Assembly: GCF_042665095.1 (NCBI RefSeq)
Contig: NZ_JBHTBV010000005.1
Source of the DNA: Gordonibacter pamelaeae
GTDB taxonomy: Bacteria > Actinomycetota > Coriobacteriia > Coriobacteriales > Eggerthellaceae
Reading direction: 5' to 3' (one strand)
Length of the DNA stretch: 64,000 nucleotides
In this document: positions 1 through 8,731 of the stretch, one piece after another
Layout: every line of letters begins with the position of its first letter
How positions within the stretch are numbered: position 1 is the first letter of the stretch
The notes under the pieces: model-generated
The model's input: the letters and a program-made list of their open reading frames with translations, nothing else
What the model was told of the DNA's origin: nothing
Database searches by the model: none
Made by a program: the position numbers and the translations under genes

Positions 1-1855
1 TGTACACATCGCGCAGGAAGTCCTGGTCGCTCTTCGCATAGATCTTGCCCATTCCCATCTTCTCGGACAGGAGGCGCATGATCTCGACGTCGGTCTTGCA
101 CTCGTACAGAGGCTCGAGGCCCTTCTCGTAATAGGCAGGGAACGGCGTGGAGCCAACCGGATCGATATCCTCCATCTCGAAGGCATGCGGCACGGGGAGC
201 ACGATATCGGCCCACTGTGCCGAGTCGTTCATGTTCACGTCAGCACACACTACGAGATCAATCTTCTTCACGGCCTCGATGAGGTCCAGACGCCCGGACT
301 CGCAGGAGAGCACGTTTCCGTTATGGATCCACAGCACCTGCAAGTCGATGTCGTCTTTGCCGAACTTCTTGTTCGCCACAATCTCGGGAAGGTACATGCC
401 GCAGATGCGCGGCCCGGGCATGCCGGCCATGAACGCCTTCGTGTTATAAGGGATCATGCTGAACGGGGCGGGATTGCCGCAGATGGCTGCTCCCGGCTTG
501 CCGGCATTGCCGGTCAAGGCCGCCAGGAACGCAAGGTTCTTGTAATTGTGGTGCGAGTTCGCGTGGTGGCCCAGGCCTTGGAACGTCATGACGTAGACAG
601 GGCCCTCCGTGGCGTAGATGCGCGCAAGCTCCTCGATCGTGCTCTCGGGAACGCCGCAAATGCCCGAAGCCTTGGCGACGGTGTAATCCTTGATGTGGTC
701 CTTAACCGTTTGGTACACGGTCCGGTAAGTCGTACCGTCGATCTCGAACGAGCCCTCGATGGCGGGGTCGACGGCCTTCGGAAGCGGCGCCTTGTCGCCC
801 GCGGCCTCGTCCCATACCATAACCGGATCGATCATGGTCGGCTGACCGGTCTGCGGATTTACCGGGCCTTCCGTAGGGGCAACGCCGAAGTCGCTCAAGC
901 GCAGGTAGGTGCCATCTTCCTTCACCAGGAAAGGAGACACCGTGCTGCTTTTCATATACGCCACGTCCACCAGGTCGTTCTCGATGATGTAGTTGGCCAT
1001 GGCCAGCATCATAGCGCCATCGGTGCCGGGGGTGATGGCCACGTAGGTGTCGGAATGCGCGGCGGAAGCCGTGAACTGCGGATCGATGGTGATGAGCTTC
1101 GCGCCCTTCTCGCGCGCCTGGCACACGTACTGCCACGCGTGCACGTATGCCTCGGCCGGATTGCCGCCCCAGGTGATGATGGTCTTGGCGTTGACCGCAT
1201 CGGCGAAGTCGTTTCCCTTGTTGCCCAGCAGCGTGGATTGCACGTGCTGCTGTGCCGTATCGGCGCCTGCACCGAAGATGACTGCGCCCGTAGCCGTGCA
1301 GAACCGGCCGTAGGCGATCGACATGAAGCCGCCCATAGCGCCGTTCAGGGATCCGTACGAGCCGTACGAGGACCAGAAGCCCAGCGACGTGCCGCCGTGC
1401 TCGGCCAGGGCCGTCTTCATCTTTCCGGCAATGATCTCGAGCGCCTCGTCCCATTCGATGCGCTCCCACTCGCCTGCGCCTCGTTCGCCGACGCGCTTCA
1501 AGGGGTACTTCAAACGGTCGGCATCGTAGACGCGCTGCGGCTGGCTGAAGCCCTTCACGCACAGGCGGCGGCGATGAGCGTCCTCGCCCGGATATTCCAT
1601 AGCCGTGACCTTCACCGCACGGCCCTCGCGCACAGTCACCTTCAGCGGACAACGGCTGCCGCAGTTGCCGCGACACTGGCTTCTGAACGTGCTCTCGGCC
1701 TGGGCTGCCTCGTCCGCTGCCGCCTCGCCCGCCTCGGCAAGGCCGACCAGAGTCGCGCCCGAGCCCACCGCTGCGGTTGCTGCTGCAACGGCGCCGGTCG
1801 TCTTCAGGAAGCTCCTGCGCGTGAGTCCGCCGTGCGGGCTCTTCGTTTCCGACAT
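1..1855 (-). CDS. DmsA-like Tat-exported molybdopterin oxidoreductase, catalytic subunit (C-terminus off the window)
   Basis: Bis-MGD enzyme of the DMSO reductase superfamily, expected outside the membrane as the terminal reductase or dehydrogenase of an electron-transfer chain. The start is ATG at 1855 behind a GGAGGAG ribosome site. Residues 1-40 form a Tat signal (TRRSFLKTT, then an Ala-rich stretch). A [4Fe-4S] motif CRGNCGSRC follows near residue 60 with its fourth cysteine in RLCVKG, and then RLKYPLKRVGERG, closely DmsA-like. About 618 residues are present and the gene runs past base 1, so the C-terminal dinucleotide-binding domain and any downstream Fe-S gene are not visible. It lies downstream of an NrfD-GntR-SPFH cassette on the same strand. 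Substrate unknown; DMSO/TMAO-type or other S- or N-oxide reduction is only a family guess. Confidence 0.9.
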   Translation of the reverse strand, partial: MSETKSPHGGLTRRSFLKTTGAVAAATAAVGSGATLVGLAEAGEAAADEAAQAESTFRSQCRGNCGSRCPLKVTVREGRAVKVTAMEYPGEDAHRRRLCVKGFSQPQRVYDADRLKYPLKRVGERGAGEWERIEWDEALEIIAGKMKTALAEHGGTSLGFWSSYGSYGSLNGAMGGFMSIAYGRFCTATGAVIFGAGADTAQQHVQSTLLGNKGNDFADAVNAKTIITWGGNPAEAYVHAWQYVCQAREKGAKLITIDPQFTASAAHSDTYVAITPGTDGAMMLAMANYIIENDLVDVAYMKSSTVSPFLVKEDGTYLRLSDFGVAPTEGPVNPQTGQPTMIDPVMVWDEAAGDKAPLPKAVDPAIEGSFEIDGTTYRTVYQTVKDHIKDYTVAKASGICGVPESTIEELARIYATEGPVYVMTFQGLGHHANSHHNYKNLAFLAALTGNAGKPGAAICGNPAPFSMIPYNTKAFMAGMPGPRICGMYLPEIVANKKFGKDDIDLQVLWIHNGNVLSCESGRLDLIEAVKKIDLVVCADVNMNDSAQWADIVLPVPHAFEMEDIDPVGSTPFPAYYEKGLEPLYECKTDVEIMRLLSEKMGMGKIYAKSDQDFLRDVY

Positions 1856-2016
1856 GTCTCCTCCTCCATTCTTGATGCAGAATGCCTAGGGGCGCATCGG
1901 ACGAAGGCGAGCGTTCTGCGAACGGCAGTCCCCTTCGGTCACATGGCGGGCGCAGGCGCGCCCGGTGCGTTTTCCGAGATGTCCCCCTCATATCAGAAAT
2001 CGGCCGATTCCCTCTG

Positions 2017-2076
2017 TGTCATAGTCTGCCATACGTCACTATGATTATCAACAAGGAAGTATGACAGACTATGACA
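2017..2076. promoter_or_regulatory. Inverted repeat TGTCATAGTCTGCCATAC / GTATGACAGACTATGACA (candidate GntR operator)
   Basis: Two 18-base arms at 2017-2034 and 2059-2076 are reverse complements with one mismatch, separated by 24 bases. The TGTCATAG core recurs upstream of the other molybdoenzyme units in this window (22842, 25438, 31986) and as TGTCATATGC at 4717. The YtrA-like GntR protein encoded at 3190 is the obvious candidate to bind here; that is inference. Confidence 0.55.
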
Positions 2077-2078
2077 AT

Positions 2079-2104
2079 ATATTATTCTATTTATAGAATA
2101 ATAT
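2079..2104. repeat. Perfect AT-rich inverted repeat (11-base arms, 4-base loop)
   Basis: ATATTATTCTA and TAGAATAATAT flank TTTA. No T-run follows, so it does not look like a standard intrinsic terminator. It sits between the operator-like dyad and the SPFH gene and may be a second operator. The sequence AGAATAATA also appears in the upstream region of the ABC importer operon, near 14483. Confidence 0.45.
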
Positions 2105-2177
2105 TAGCTGAACAGGGATTTTACACCATGATATGATCAGTCATGATATCGGGGGGCATATGACAGCGAACGATTAT

Positions 2178-3170
2178 CTACGCTTGATGGCCATCCCTGG
2201 CTGCCTTCTCGGCCCCGCCCTCCACGAATCCCTCGCTGAAGGCGCTCGGCACCACGAGCGTGCCGCCGGACTTCTCCACGCTCTCGTAGGCCAGGTGCAT
2301 GGTGCGCAGCTTCATGGCGTCGGCGTCGCCGGCGTACACCTCGGATGCATCCATGAGCATCTCGGAGATGTCCTTCTCGGCCTCGGCCAGCACCATGCGG
2401 GCGTTCTTCTTGCGCTCGGCCACGGCTTCCTGCGCCATGGCCTCCTGCAGCTCCTTCGGCAGCACGATGTCGCGGATCTCCACGTCGATGATGGTGATGC
2501 CCCACGGGTTGAGCTTCTCCTCGATGGCCTCTTTCAGCTCCTCGTCCAGCTGGTCGCGGCGCGTGGCCACCTCCGCCACCGTGGCCCGGCCGATGGCCTT
2601 GCGCATGGCCGTCTGCGCGATCCACGACACGGCCGACGCATAGTCCTCCACCTCCACGGCAGCGCTCTTCGCGCTCCACACCATCCAGAACACGACGGCG
2701 TCCACGTTGATGGGCACAAGGTCGCTCGTGAGCGTCTCCTCGGCACCGAAGTACGTGGCCGACACGCGCTGGTCCACCCGCAGCGTGTAGAACTCCACGA
2801 TGGGCCAGGTGAACACGATGCCCGGCCCCGCCACGCGGTTGAACTTGCCCAGGCGCAGCACCACGGCCTTCTCCCACTCCAGCACGATGTGCACGGATGA
2901 CGAGGCCAGCCATCCCACGATGGCCGCCGCCACGAGCGCACCCAGGCCGATGCCGCCGAGCAGGACCTGTGTCGCGGCCAGCACCAGACCGAACGCGACG
3001 GCGAACACCACGATGGCGAACACGACGGCGCCGTTGCGCGAGGCGCGGCGCTTTCCCGTGTCGATGTGCCCGGCCGTGGAGAACTGCGTGCCCGTCGCCA
3101 TCGACGGCGCGCTGGCCGCCGCTCCCTGCGCCCCGCCGTGCGACGCGCTTGCGCGCTTGCTGCGTCCCAT
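2178..3170 (-). CDS. SPFH/band-7 (stomatin-like) membrane protein, copy 1
   Basis: 330-residue SPFH-domain protein. The N-terminal 40 residues are polar. Two hydrophobic segments follow (about residues 45-95). The band-7 core then starts with the typical VLRLGKFNRVAGPG and contains VEIRDIVLPKELQEAMAQE and a predicted coiled stretch. Members of this family oligomerise into membrane-scaffold rings; the role in respiration here is unknown. I chose ATG at 3170 rather than the longer reading from 3206 because AAAGGGAG lies just upstream and the longer form would overlap the GntR gene. It follows that gene by 19 bases, and paralogues at 23024 and 25506 have the same GntR partner. Confidence 0.88.
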   Translation of the reverse strand: MGRSKRASASHGGAQGAAASAPSMATGTQFSTAGHIDTGKRRASRNGAVVFAIVVFAVAFGLVLAATQVLLGGIGLGALVAAAIVGWLASSSVHIVLEWEKAVVLRLGKFNRVAGPGIVFTWPIVEFYTLRVDQRVSATYFGAEETLTSDLVPINVDAVVFWMVWSAKSAAVEVEDYASAVSWIAQTAMRKAIGRATVAEVATRRDQLDEELKEAIEEKLNPWGITIIDVEIRDIVLPKELQEAMAQEAVAERKKNARMVLAEAEKDISEMLMDASEVYAGDADAMKLRTMHLAYESVEKSGGTLVVPSAFSEGFVEGGAEKAARDGHQA

Positions 3171-3189
3171 GCTTGCTCCCTTTCCGTTC

Positions 3190-3612
3190 TCAGGCCCGCG
3201 CGCCAACGGCCGCGTCCCGCTTGCTCTTCTCGTCGCTCATGCTCTGCGCGAACTGCTCTTCGATATCCTCCAGCGACATGCCCAGCTCGAAGCAGCGCTT
3301 GAGGTACTCCTGCGTCACGATCTCGGCCGTGGTGGATATGCTCACGCCCGGCTTGCCGCTCACGTCCAGCACGAACGCGCCCTGGCGGCGCTTCGACTGG
3401 ATGTAGCCGTCCTGCTCCAGGCTCATGTACACCTTGCTCACGGTGTTGTAGTTCACCTCGACGTCGGCGGCCAGGCCCCGCACCGTGGGCAGCTGGTCGC
3501 CCGGCTTGTAGTACCCCGAGGTGATGAGGTAGATGAACCGGTTCTTCAGCTGCAGCCAGATGGGGATGCTGCTCTTCTCGTTGATCTCGAACAGGGCCAC
3601 GTCGTCCGCCAT
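3190..3612 (-). CDS. GntR-family transcriptional regulator, YtrA-like, copy 1
   Basis: 140 residues, the short GntR form: an N-terminal winged helix (IPIWLQLKNRFIYLI near residue 16, then VEVNYNTVSKVYMSLEQDGYI as recognition region) followed by only about 60 helical residues and no large effector domain. This size fits the YtrA subgroup, which usually represses its own operon. The start codon lies two bases after the NrfD stop, so the two are translationally coupled. Probable targets are the TGTCATA dyads at 4717 and 2017. The effector is unknown. Confidence 0.85.
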   Translation of the reverse strand: MADDVALFEINEKSSIPIWLQLKNRFIYLITSGYYKPGDQLPTVRGLAADVEVNYNTVSKVYMSLEQDGYIQSKRRQGAFVLDVSGKPGVSISTTAEIVTQEYLKRCFELGMSLEDIEEQFAQSMSDEKSKRDAAVGARA

Positions 3613-3614
3613 TT

Positions 3615-4598
3615 CTATTCCAATCTAAGCGCCTGCGCGCTCGGCTCTTCAAGCTCCAGGTCGCGGTGCATGCCCGCATCCACGATGGCACTGCGCATGC
3701 TGAACCCGCCCACCAGCACGAGCGCCGCCGCCACGGCCAGGGCCGTCCGCAGGGCCGGCGGCAAGGCCCGCGCCTGCGACCGTTCGCGAACGGCGAATGC
3801 CAGCTCAACGGCGAGGGGCACCGCCAGGCCGCACAGGACGAAGCCGCCCCACCACGCCGGCGCCCCGCTGCCGTCCACCAGCTGGACCGCCGAGGCCGCA
3901 GCGCCCGGATGGCCGCCTGCAAGCGCCAGCCCCGCGAACAGCGCAGCCGCCGCGGCCTCCAGCACGATAAGCGCGGCGTCTGCCCGCACGAGCGGGCGCA
4001 CGATGCGGCCCGCCTCCCCCTCCGGGTCGGCGAAGAACGCCGCCACCAGCACCACGGCGATGCCGCACGACAGCGACGACAGCGTGAACAGCACCGGCAC
4101 GAACGGCGACCTCCACAACGCCACCGCTCCCAGCCCCTGCAGCAGCAGGCCGGTGTACACCATGACCACCAAGCCCACCGCCACGGCGACCGCCTCGACG
4201 GCAACCGCCGCCGCACGCGGCACGGACGGCAGGTACGCGAGCCGCACAAGCGTCAGGAACGCCCCGCACGCGGCCAGCACGGCCAGGGCGAAGGAGCCGA
4301 CGGTCAGATACGTAGGCGACGGCCGCAGAAACAGGTCGAGCACCCGGTCGATGCGCCCCAAATCGAACAGCAGGCACAGCACGCCCAGCGCGAGCGCGGC
4401 GAAGCCGGCAAGCAGCGCGAAAGCCGCCACCCGCTCGCACGGCGGCGCCTCGTCCACGGACACGCGGGCATCCGTCCCGAAGGGCGCACGCACGAGGGCC
4501 AGGTCGAGCCCGGACGCGACCACGATCGCCCCGGCCCCGGCACCGCCGAGGAACAGGTAGCCCACCGCCAACGTTCCGAGCACATCCCCTCCCCTCAT
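3615..4598 (-). CDS. NrfD/DmsC-like membrane anchor subunit, copy 1
   Basis: Polytopic membrane protein of about 327 residues with eight or nine hydrophobic segments, opening with YLFLGGAGAGAIVV, a hallmark of NrfD/PsrC subunits. Such proteins bind quinone or quinol and pass electrons to or from an exported Fe-S/molybdenum enzyme. The start is uncertain: the frame is open to 4832, ATG 4598 gives the usual short N-terminus, and a GTG five codons further in has an AGGGGAGG ribosome site. First gene of the NrfD-GntR-SPFH set; the operator-like palindrome at 4717-4739 lies about 120 bases upstream. Presumed electron partner of the DmsA-like enzyme. Confidence 0.85.
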   Translation of the reverse strand: MRGGDVLGTLAVGYLFLGGAGAGAIVVASGLDLALVRAPFGTDARVSVDEAPPCERVAAFALLAGFAALALGVLCLLFDLGRIDRVLDLFLRPSPTYLTVGSFALAVLAACGAFLTLVRLAYLPSVPRAAAVAVEAVAVAVGLVVMVYTGLLLQGLGAVALWRSPFVPVLFTLSSLSCGIAVVLVAAFFADPEGEAGRIVRPLVRADAALIVLEAAAAALFAGLALAGGHPGAAASAVQLVDGSGAPAWWGGFVLCGLAVPLAVELAFAVRERSQARALPPALRTALAVAAALVLVGGFSMRSAIVDAGMHRDLELEEPSAQALRLE

Positions 4599-4716
4599 CG
4601 CAGCCGCAGGACGCTCCGCTAGGCGGCGGCGCATCCAGACACGGGAGCCACGTTGCTTTTGCAGATCGCACGCTTCCCTCTGCATCCCCGCCAGTATCCC
4701 ACAAAACAGGCGTGCT

Positions 4717-4739
4717 GCATATGACAGGGTGTCATATGC
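4717..4739. promoter_or_regulatory. Perfect palindrome GCATATGACA - GGG - TGTCATATGC (candidate operator)
   Basis: Ten-base arms around GGG, directly upstream of the NrfD-GntR-SPFH unit. It shares the TGTCATA core with the dyads at 2017, 22842, 25438 and 31986. Autoregulation by the GntR protein of this unit is the simplest reading. Confidence 0.6.
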
Positions 4740-4812
4740 GCAACAGCGACACGATCCGGGACGCCACGCGTGACGCCGGAGCAGCACGGAGAACATCGCA
4801 CATGGGGAACAG

Positions 4813-4849
4813 GAAAAGGCTGGGGTCCTCAACGACCTCCAGCCTTTTC
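4813..4849 (-). terminator. Intrinsic terminator after the MoeA-like gene
   Basis: GAAAAGGCTGG pairs perfectly with CCAGCCTTTTC across a 15-base loop. On the minus strand the stem ends in a T-rich stretch, about 30 bases beyond the MoeA-like stop. It separates the nitrogenase-like operon from the NrfD operon. Confidence 0.75.
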
Positions 4850-4878
4850 TTAATGAGCGGCGCTCGTCGGCCTGCGCC

Positions 4879-6069
4879 CTACCCTGCCTTCGTGCCCAGC
4901 AGCTCTATGTCGGCCTTATCGCCAACCTCGTAGCGCACGCCGGCTGGGACGGCCAAGAAGGCGTTCGCCGAGCGAATGTTCTCGGCCAACGTTGCCGAGT
5001 TCGGAACCGGCGCCGCATGCAGCACGCCGTCCATGTCACGAGCCACGAGACGCGCCAGGTGCTCGAAACCGGGGCGGGCGCCCAGCGGCGCATCAAGCAC
5101 GGCGGGCACCTTCACGCGCTGCGGCACCGGCTGGCCATAGTAGTGGCACACCAGGCCCCTCACCAGCCAGTCGGCCGCCAGGTAGGCCGCAATCATGGGT
5201 CCGGGAACGTTGATGGCCGGCTTGCCTTCGATAACTGCCAGGCCGATGGGACGTCCGGGAACCGCCTTCACGCCGTGCGAGAACCACGACGCGCGCTCCT
5301 GCAGAAGCTCCGAGTTGAAATCTTCCGAGCCGCGCGACGAACCCCCGTTGACCAGCACCACGTCGGCCTCGGCCAGCGCACGGTCGATGGCGATGCCCAG
5401 GGCCGCGCGATCGTCCGCCACAATGTCATAGGCAACCATCTCCGCGCCCCATTGCGCGAAATAGGCGCCCAGCATAAGCGAGTTCGTCTGCACGTTCTGC
5501 CCACGCTCGGGCACCGTGCCCACAGGCACCAGCTCCGTGCCGGTAGGAAGGTAGGCCACCTTCAAGCGCGCAACCACGGGCGCCTCGGCCCAGCCGCCGG
5601 CCGCCAGAATAGCCAGGGCCTCGGGCCCGAGCAGCGTGCCCGCCTCGTAGAGCAGCTCGCCCTTGCCCATCGTGGCGCCCGCGCGCTTGATAGCGTTGCC
5701 CGCCTTGACCTCGAGGGCAGGATCGAGCATGAGCCGCCCCGCCTCGTCGTATCCCACGTCCTCCGCCGCTATGATCGTGTCGAGCTCGTCGGGGAAGTCA
5801 TCGCCGGTATCGGCCTGGGCGAAGTGCATGCCACGCACCCATTCGCCGGTGTCGGGGACGCCCTGCGCAAAGTCGGCCGCCCGCACGGCGATGCCGTCGA
5901 ACGACGAAACGCGATGTCGCGGCAGATCGTAAGCCGCATGGCAATCCTGCGCAAGCACGCGCCCGCATGCCTCGCCCACCGGCACGTGCTCGGTACGCTT
6001 CTCGAACTCCCAGCGCGCCTCCAGCGCCTCCGCGCGCGTCAGCGCCTTCCCATGATCGAATTTCATCAT
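4879..6069 (-). CDS. MoeA-like molybdopterin molybdenumtransferase family protein
   Basis: 396 residues, the usual MoeA length. MoeA inserts molybdate into adenylated molybdopterin. MoeA-like features are RHRVSSFDGIAVRA near residue 52, PTGTELVPVG near 175 and NVPGPMIAAY near 290. The usual TGGVSxGDxD loop is replaced by NGGSSRGSEDF, so this is a divergent paralogue rather than an obvious housekeeping MoeA. It follows the nitrogenase-like subunit gene by 38 bases with its own GGAGG site, apparently as last gene of that operon. It may therefore serve a cofactor of the nitrogenase-like enzyme rather than general Moco synthesis (inference). Confidence 0.8.
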   Translation of the reverse strand: MMKFDHGKALTRAEALEARWEFEKRTEHVPVGEACGRVLAQDCHAAYDLPRHRVSSFDGIAVRAADFAQGVPDTGEWVRGMHFAQADTGDDFPDELDTIIAAEDVGYDEAGRLMLDPALEVKAGNAIKRAGATMGKGELLYEAGTLLGPEALAILAAGGWAEAPVVARLKVAYLPTGTELVPVGTVPERGQNVQTNSLMLGAYFAQWGAEMVAYDIVADDRAALGIAIDRALAEADVVLVNGGSSRGSEDFNSELLQERASWFSHGVKAVPGRPIGLAVIEGKPAINVPGPMIAAYLAADWLVRGLVCHYYGQPVPQRVKVPAVLDAPLGARPGFEHLARLVARDMDGVLHAAPVPNSATLAENIRSANAFLAVPAGVRYEVGDKADIELLGTKAG

Positions 6070-6107
6070 CGTCCTCCTTGTTGTCTGCCGGTATGCGGGT
6101 GCAGGGC

Positions 6108-7439
6108 CTAGAACCTCCGCACGATATCGTCAACGAAGTAGCGTGGCACCTCCTTGGCGAAAAGATTGCTGGATACGGCCGGGTGCGCCGTCCTCACGTG
6201 ACGCGCACCCGGCACGCCGGGGATGCGGGCGAGCAGCGGGTCCCCCACCACAACGGAGAACCCGCCGCGTGCCACGAGGGCTGCTAGGTCGGCATCGCCC
6301 GCCAAGGCAACGTCGCCCGGCTCGGCGAAGCCGGGACGCTGCCCGCACAGGCTCGCCACCGTCACAGGACCGCTCCAGCCGGAAAGGCGCAGCGCCGAGC
6401 GCACCGAGGCGGCGCACACCCAGTCGCCCACCACGAGTACCGCCTCGCCCCCTGCGCCGGACGCATCCATCCGCGCGTCGAATACGGTTCGCGAAGACTC
6501 TGGCAGCACCCCCGCATCGCAGCTTTCAGCATGCGGACCGCCTGCGAACGCGTACGACGACGCGCCGCCACGTGCGGCCCGGCGCAGCGCCTCGCACACG
6601 AGGCCGGCCTGCGCGCCCGCCAAGGGCAGACCCACCACATACGGCGTGCCGTACGCTCGCTCAAGGACCTGGGCGACCCCGAGTGCCCCCGCCGATACCA
6701 CAAGGTTGACCGAAGCCTTCCCGACCTGCGCCACGCCTTCAAGCGACAAGCCCATGCACCATGTGGCATTCACCGCAAGCCCGGCGCCATCAAGGCATTC
6801 CCGCAGGTCTTCCGCATTCGGGCCCCCTCCGAAATCGAGCGGCGTGAGCCCGAGCACGTTCACGGCCGGCCGTTCCGGGGAGGCTGCCAGCCCGCACGGG
6901 CCCGTTCCCTCCGGCCGCCCGTCCGCAGTCGGCCTGGCTGGAGGGGCGAGCGCAGGACGTCCGTCGCCCGCGCCGCGCAGCATCCCGTCGCCTGCGGGCC
7001 CGAACCGCTCCGCCAGCTCCCGGTGCGCCAGATCCAAGCCGCGCTCGTAGGTGGCGAAGCCCGTGGTGGCGAAGCCGAGCGCCGGCACGCCCGTCGCGTC
7101 TTCGATGTCATGCGCCATGCCGCGGAAGTCCATGCCGGTGATGGCCGGCACCGGCGACCCCAGCAGCGCCACCATGCGCGGCTCCAGCTCGCGCGCCGCG
7201 GCGGCCACCTTCGCCACGGTCTTGGCCTCGTCGCCCATGACCACGTCCAAAGTGCGCAGTTGCGCGCACAGCGTGGTGGTCTTGCCGCGCGACCAGCGCG
7301 GCTCGTCGTAGTCGATGTAGTTGCGCGTGCAACATGCAGCGTCAGCCACCACCACCAGGGCATCGAGGTCGAACAGGCACGAGCACACGCCGGAGTAGTC
7401 GGCGGCGAACGAGGGCAGGAACAGGGACAATCGGGCCAT
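6108..7439 (-). CDS. Nitrogenase component 1-like subunit (NifD/NifK superfamily), intact
   Basis: 443 residues with the overall character of a nitrogenase component-1 type oxidoreductase: repeated Rossmann-like segments and Gly-rich turns. The N-terminus carries C19, C21, C36, C37 and C58 (GVCSC, ACCTRN, TLCAQL), which could ligate an interfacial Fe-S cluster like the P-cluster or the [4Fe-4S] of protochlorophyllide reductase. It is not recognisable as a true NifD/K and no nifB/E/N gene is present. It lies 6 bases downstream of the frameshifted partner subunit and in one operon with the NifH-like reductase. Substrate unknown. Confidence 0.8.
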   Translation of the reverse strand: MARLSLFLPSFAADYSGVCSCLFDLDALVVVADAACCTRNYIDYDEPRWSRGKTTTLCAQLRTLDVVMGDEAKTVAKVAAAARELEPRMVALLGSPVPAITGMDFRGMAHDIEDATGVPALGFATTGFATYERGLDLAHRELAERFGPAGDGMLRGAGDGRPALAPPARPTADGRPEGTGPCGLAASPERPAVNVLGLTPLDFGGGPNAEDLRECLDGAGLAVNATWCMGLSLEGVAQVGKASVNLVVSAGALGVAQVLERAYGTPYVVGLPLAGAQAGLVCEALRRAARGGASSYAFAGGPHAESCDAGVLPESSRTVFDARMDASGAGGEAVLVVGDWVCAASVRSALRLSGWSGPVTVASLCGQRPGFAEPGDVALAGDADLAALVARGGFSVVVGDPLLARIPGVPGARHVRTAHPAVSSNLFAKEVPRYFVDDIVRRF

Positions 7440-7445
7440 AGCGCA

Positions 7446-8731
7446 TCACTCCCAAACCGTATCGCCGTCGAGTGCGGCTTCCATCAGCCGCATGAGCCGC
7501 CGCACGGCCTGGTATCCGAACAAGCCCTCGTCCTTCTGCACGTCCACGAAGCGCCGCGCCTTCAGCAGGTAGGCGCAGTCGAAGCCGATGCACACGGCGT
7601 CGGCGGGCAGCCCCAGATCGAGGATGCCCTCGTAGCTCTCGCCACGCACGACGGCAATGCCGGGCACCTGCGCGGCAACCCAGGCACGCTCCTCGGCGTC
7701 GTCGTCCTTCTCATGCAACGCGAACACGGCGCACACGGAGAACCCGTAACCCGCCAACGCCTTCGCCAACGCGAACGGGCGCATGGCGGCAGAGGAGTCC
7801 ACGATGACCGGCGTGTCGCCCAAAGCCTCGCGCGCACGCGCGACCGCATCCCACGCCGCACCCTCGGCCTGCGCAAGCAGGCGGGCCGCCTCGTCATCGG
7901 CCGCCGATGACGGTGCCTGGCGCCCCTCGAACGCCCGACCCTCTTGCGAGCACGTCCCATCGACCACCCCGCCGGCCTGTCCAAGCGCTGAGCCGATCGC
8001 GCGGTACTGCCGCCCTATCTCGTCCAAGTCGTAGGACACCGGCGCGTCGACGCGCGGAATGCCCAGGCGCCTCTCCATGTTCTCCGCCGCATACGAGCCG
8101 ATGTGCGCCAACACCACGTTCAGCCGGCTTGACGCCAGCCGCCGGTACGCCTCGAAGTCCGCGCACGAGAAAAGCTGGCGCACCTCGCGCACGCCCCAGG
8201 CCCGCATCACCTCGAACAACTCGCAGTCGCCCCGATATCGGCGAACGTCCCCACGAGGTTCACGGCGCTATCGCGGTGCGACGTTGGCTGAAGCATGCTG
8301 TAGAGCCTATCGTGGATGCGCAGCCCCGTGGACAGCCCCCGGTCGGCGGCAATGGGGTTCATGTGCACCACGGCGAATCCGAGGCCCGGGAACCGTGCGC
8401 GCAGCTCGTCGAGCAGGGCGTCCTCATCAGTGCCGAGAAAGTCATCGATACAGTTCAGATGGATGAAGAACGCACGCGGAGGCCGTTCGAGCGTTGTAAG
8501 CGCCTCGGCGACAGCCTCGGCAACGGCGTGCTCGTACGCGCCGGTGGCCACGTCGGCCTCGGTGAGGAACAGAAAGCCCATCGCCCCGCGCGTGTCGTTG
8601 CGCAGCGCACGGATCGACACGCGCCGCACGCAGGAGGGAGGGCACACGTACAGGTTGAAGCTCTCCGGAATGCACAGCGACACCTTGGGACGGCCGTGGT
8701 GCGGGATGAAGTACGACAGGTCAGAGGCCAC
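7446..8731 (-). pseudogene. Nitrogenase component 1-like subunit, split by a single-base frameshift
   Basis: The first reading frame starts with GTG 8731 (AGAGGGGG ribosome site, overlapping the NifH-like stop) and runs 174 residues to a stop at 8207. The remaining 257 residues follow in another frame from about 8219 to 7446. Adding one G to the GGGG run near 8230 joins them as DIGGDCELFEVM, giving about 428 residues, equal to the neighbour at 6108. C20, C30, C34 and C94 lie in the first part; the second carries CIGFDCAYLLKARRF. This could be a true pseudogene, a programmed shift or a sequencing error. If functional, it pairs with 6108 as the heterotetramer partner. Confidence 0.75.

Larger units (their letters stand above)
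1856..2177. promoter_or_regulatory. Regulatory intergenic region upstream of the DmsA-like gene
   Basis: This 322-base AT-richer gap holds no convincing gene. It contains two strong dyads annotated separately (2017-2076 and 2079-2104). Further TATGA/TCATGATA half-sites lie near 2131-2152 and there is a CATATGACA near 2157. The density of inverted repeats suggests the promoter and operators of the DmsA-like gene on the minus strand. Confidence 0.6.

Noticed and set aside
185..2044. 619-codon open frame on the plus strand
   Set aside because: It lies antisense to the DmsA-like gene, whose Tat signal and Fe-S motifs are certain. High-GC genes often leave the opposite strand open.
2534..4249. 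571-codon minus-strand frame
   Set aside because: Trp/Arg/Cys-rich sequence in the wrong frame across NrfD, GntR and SPFH genes.
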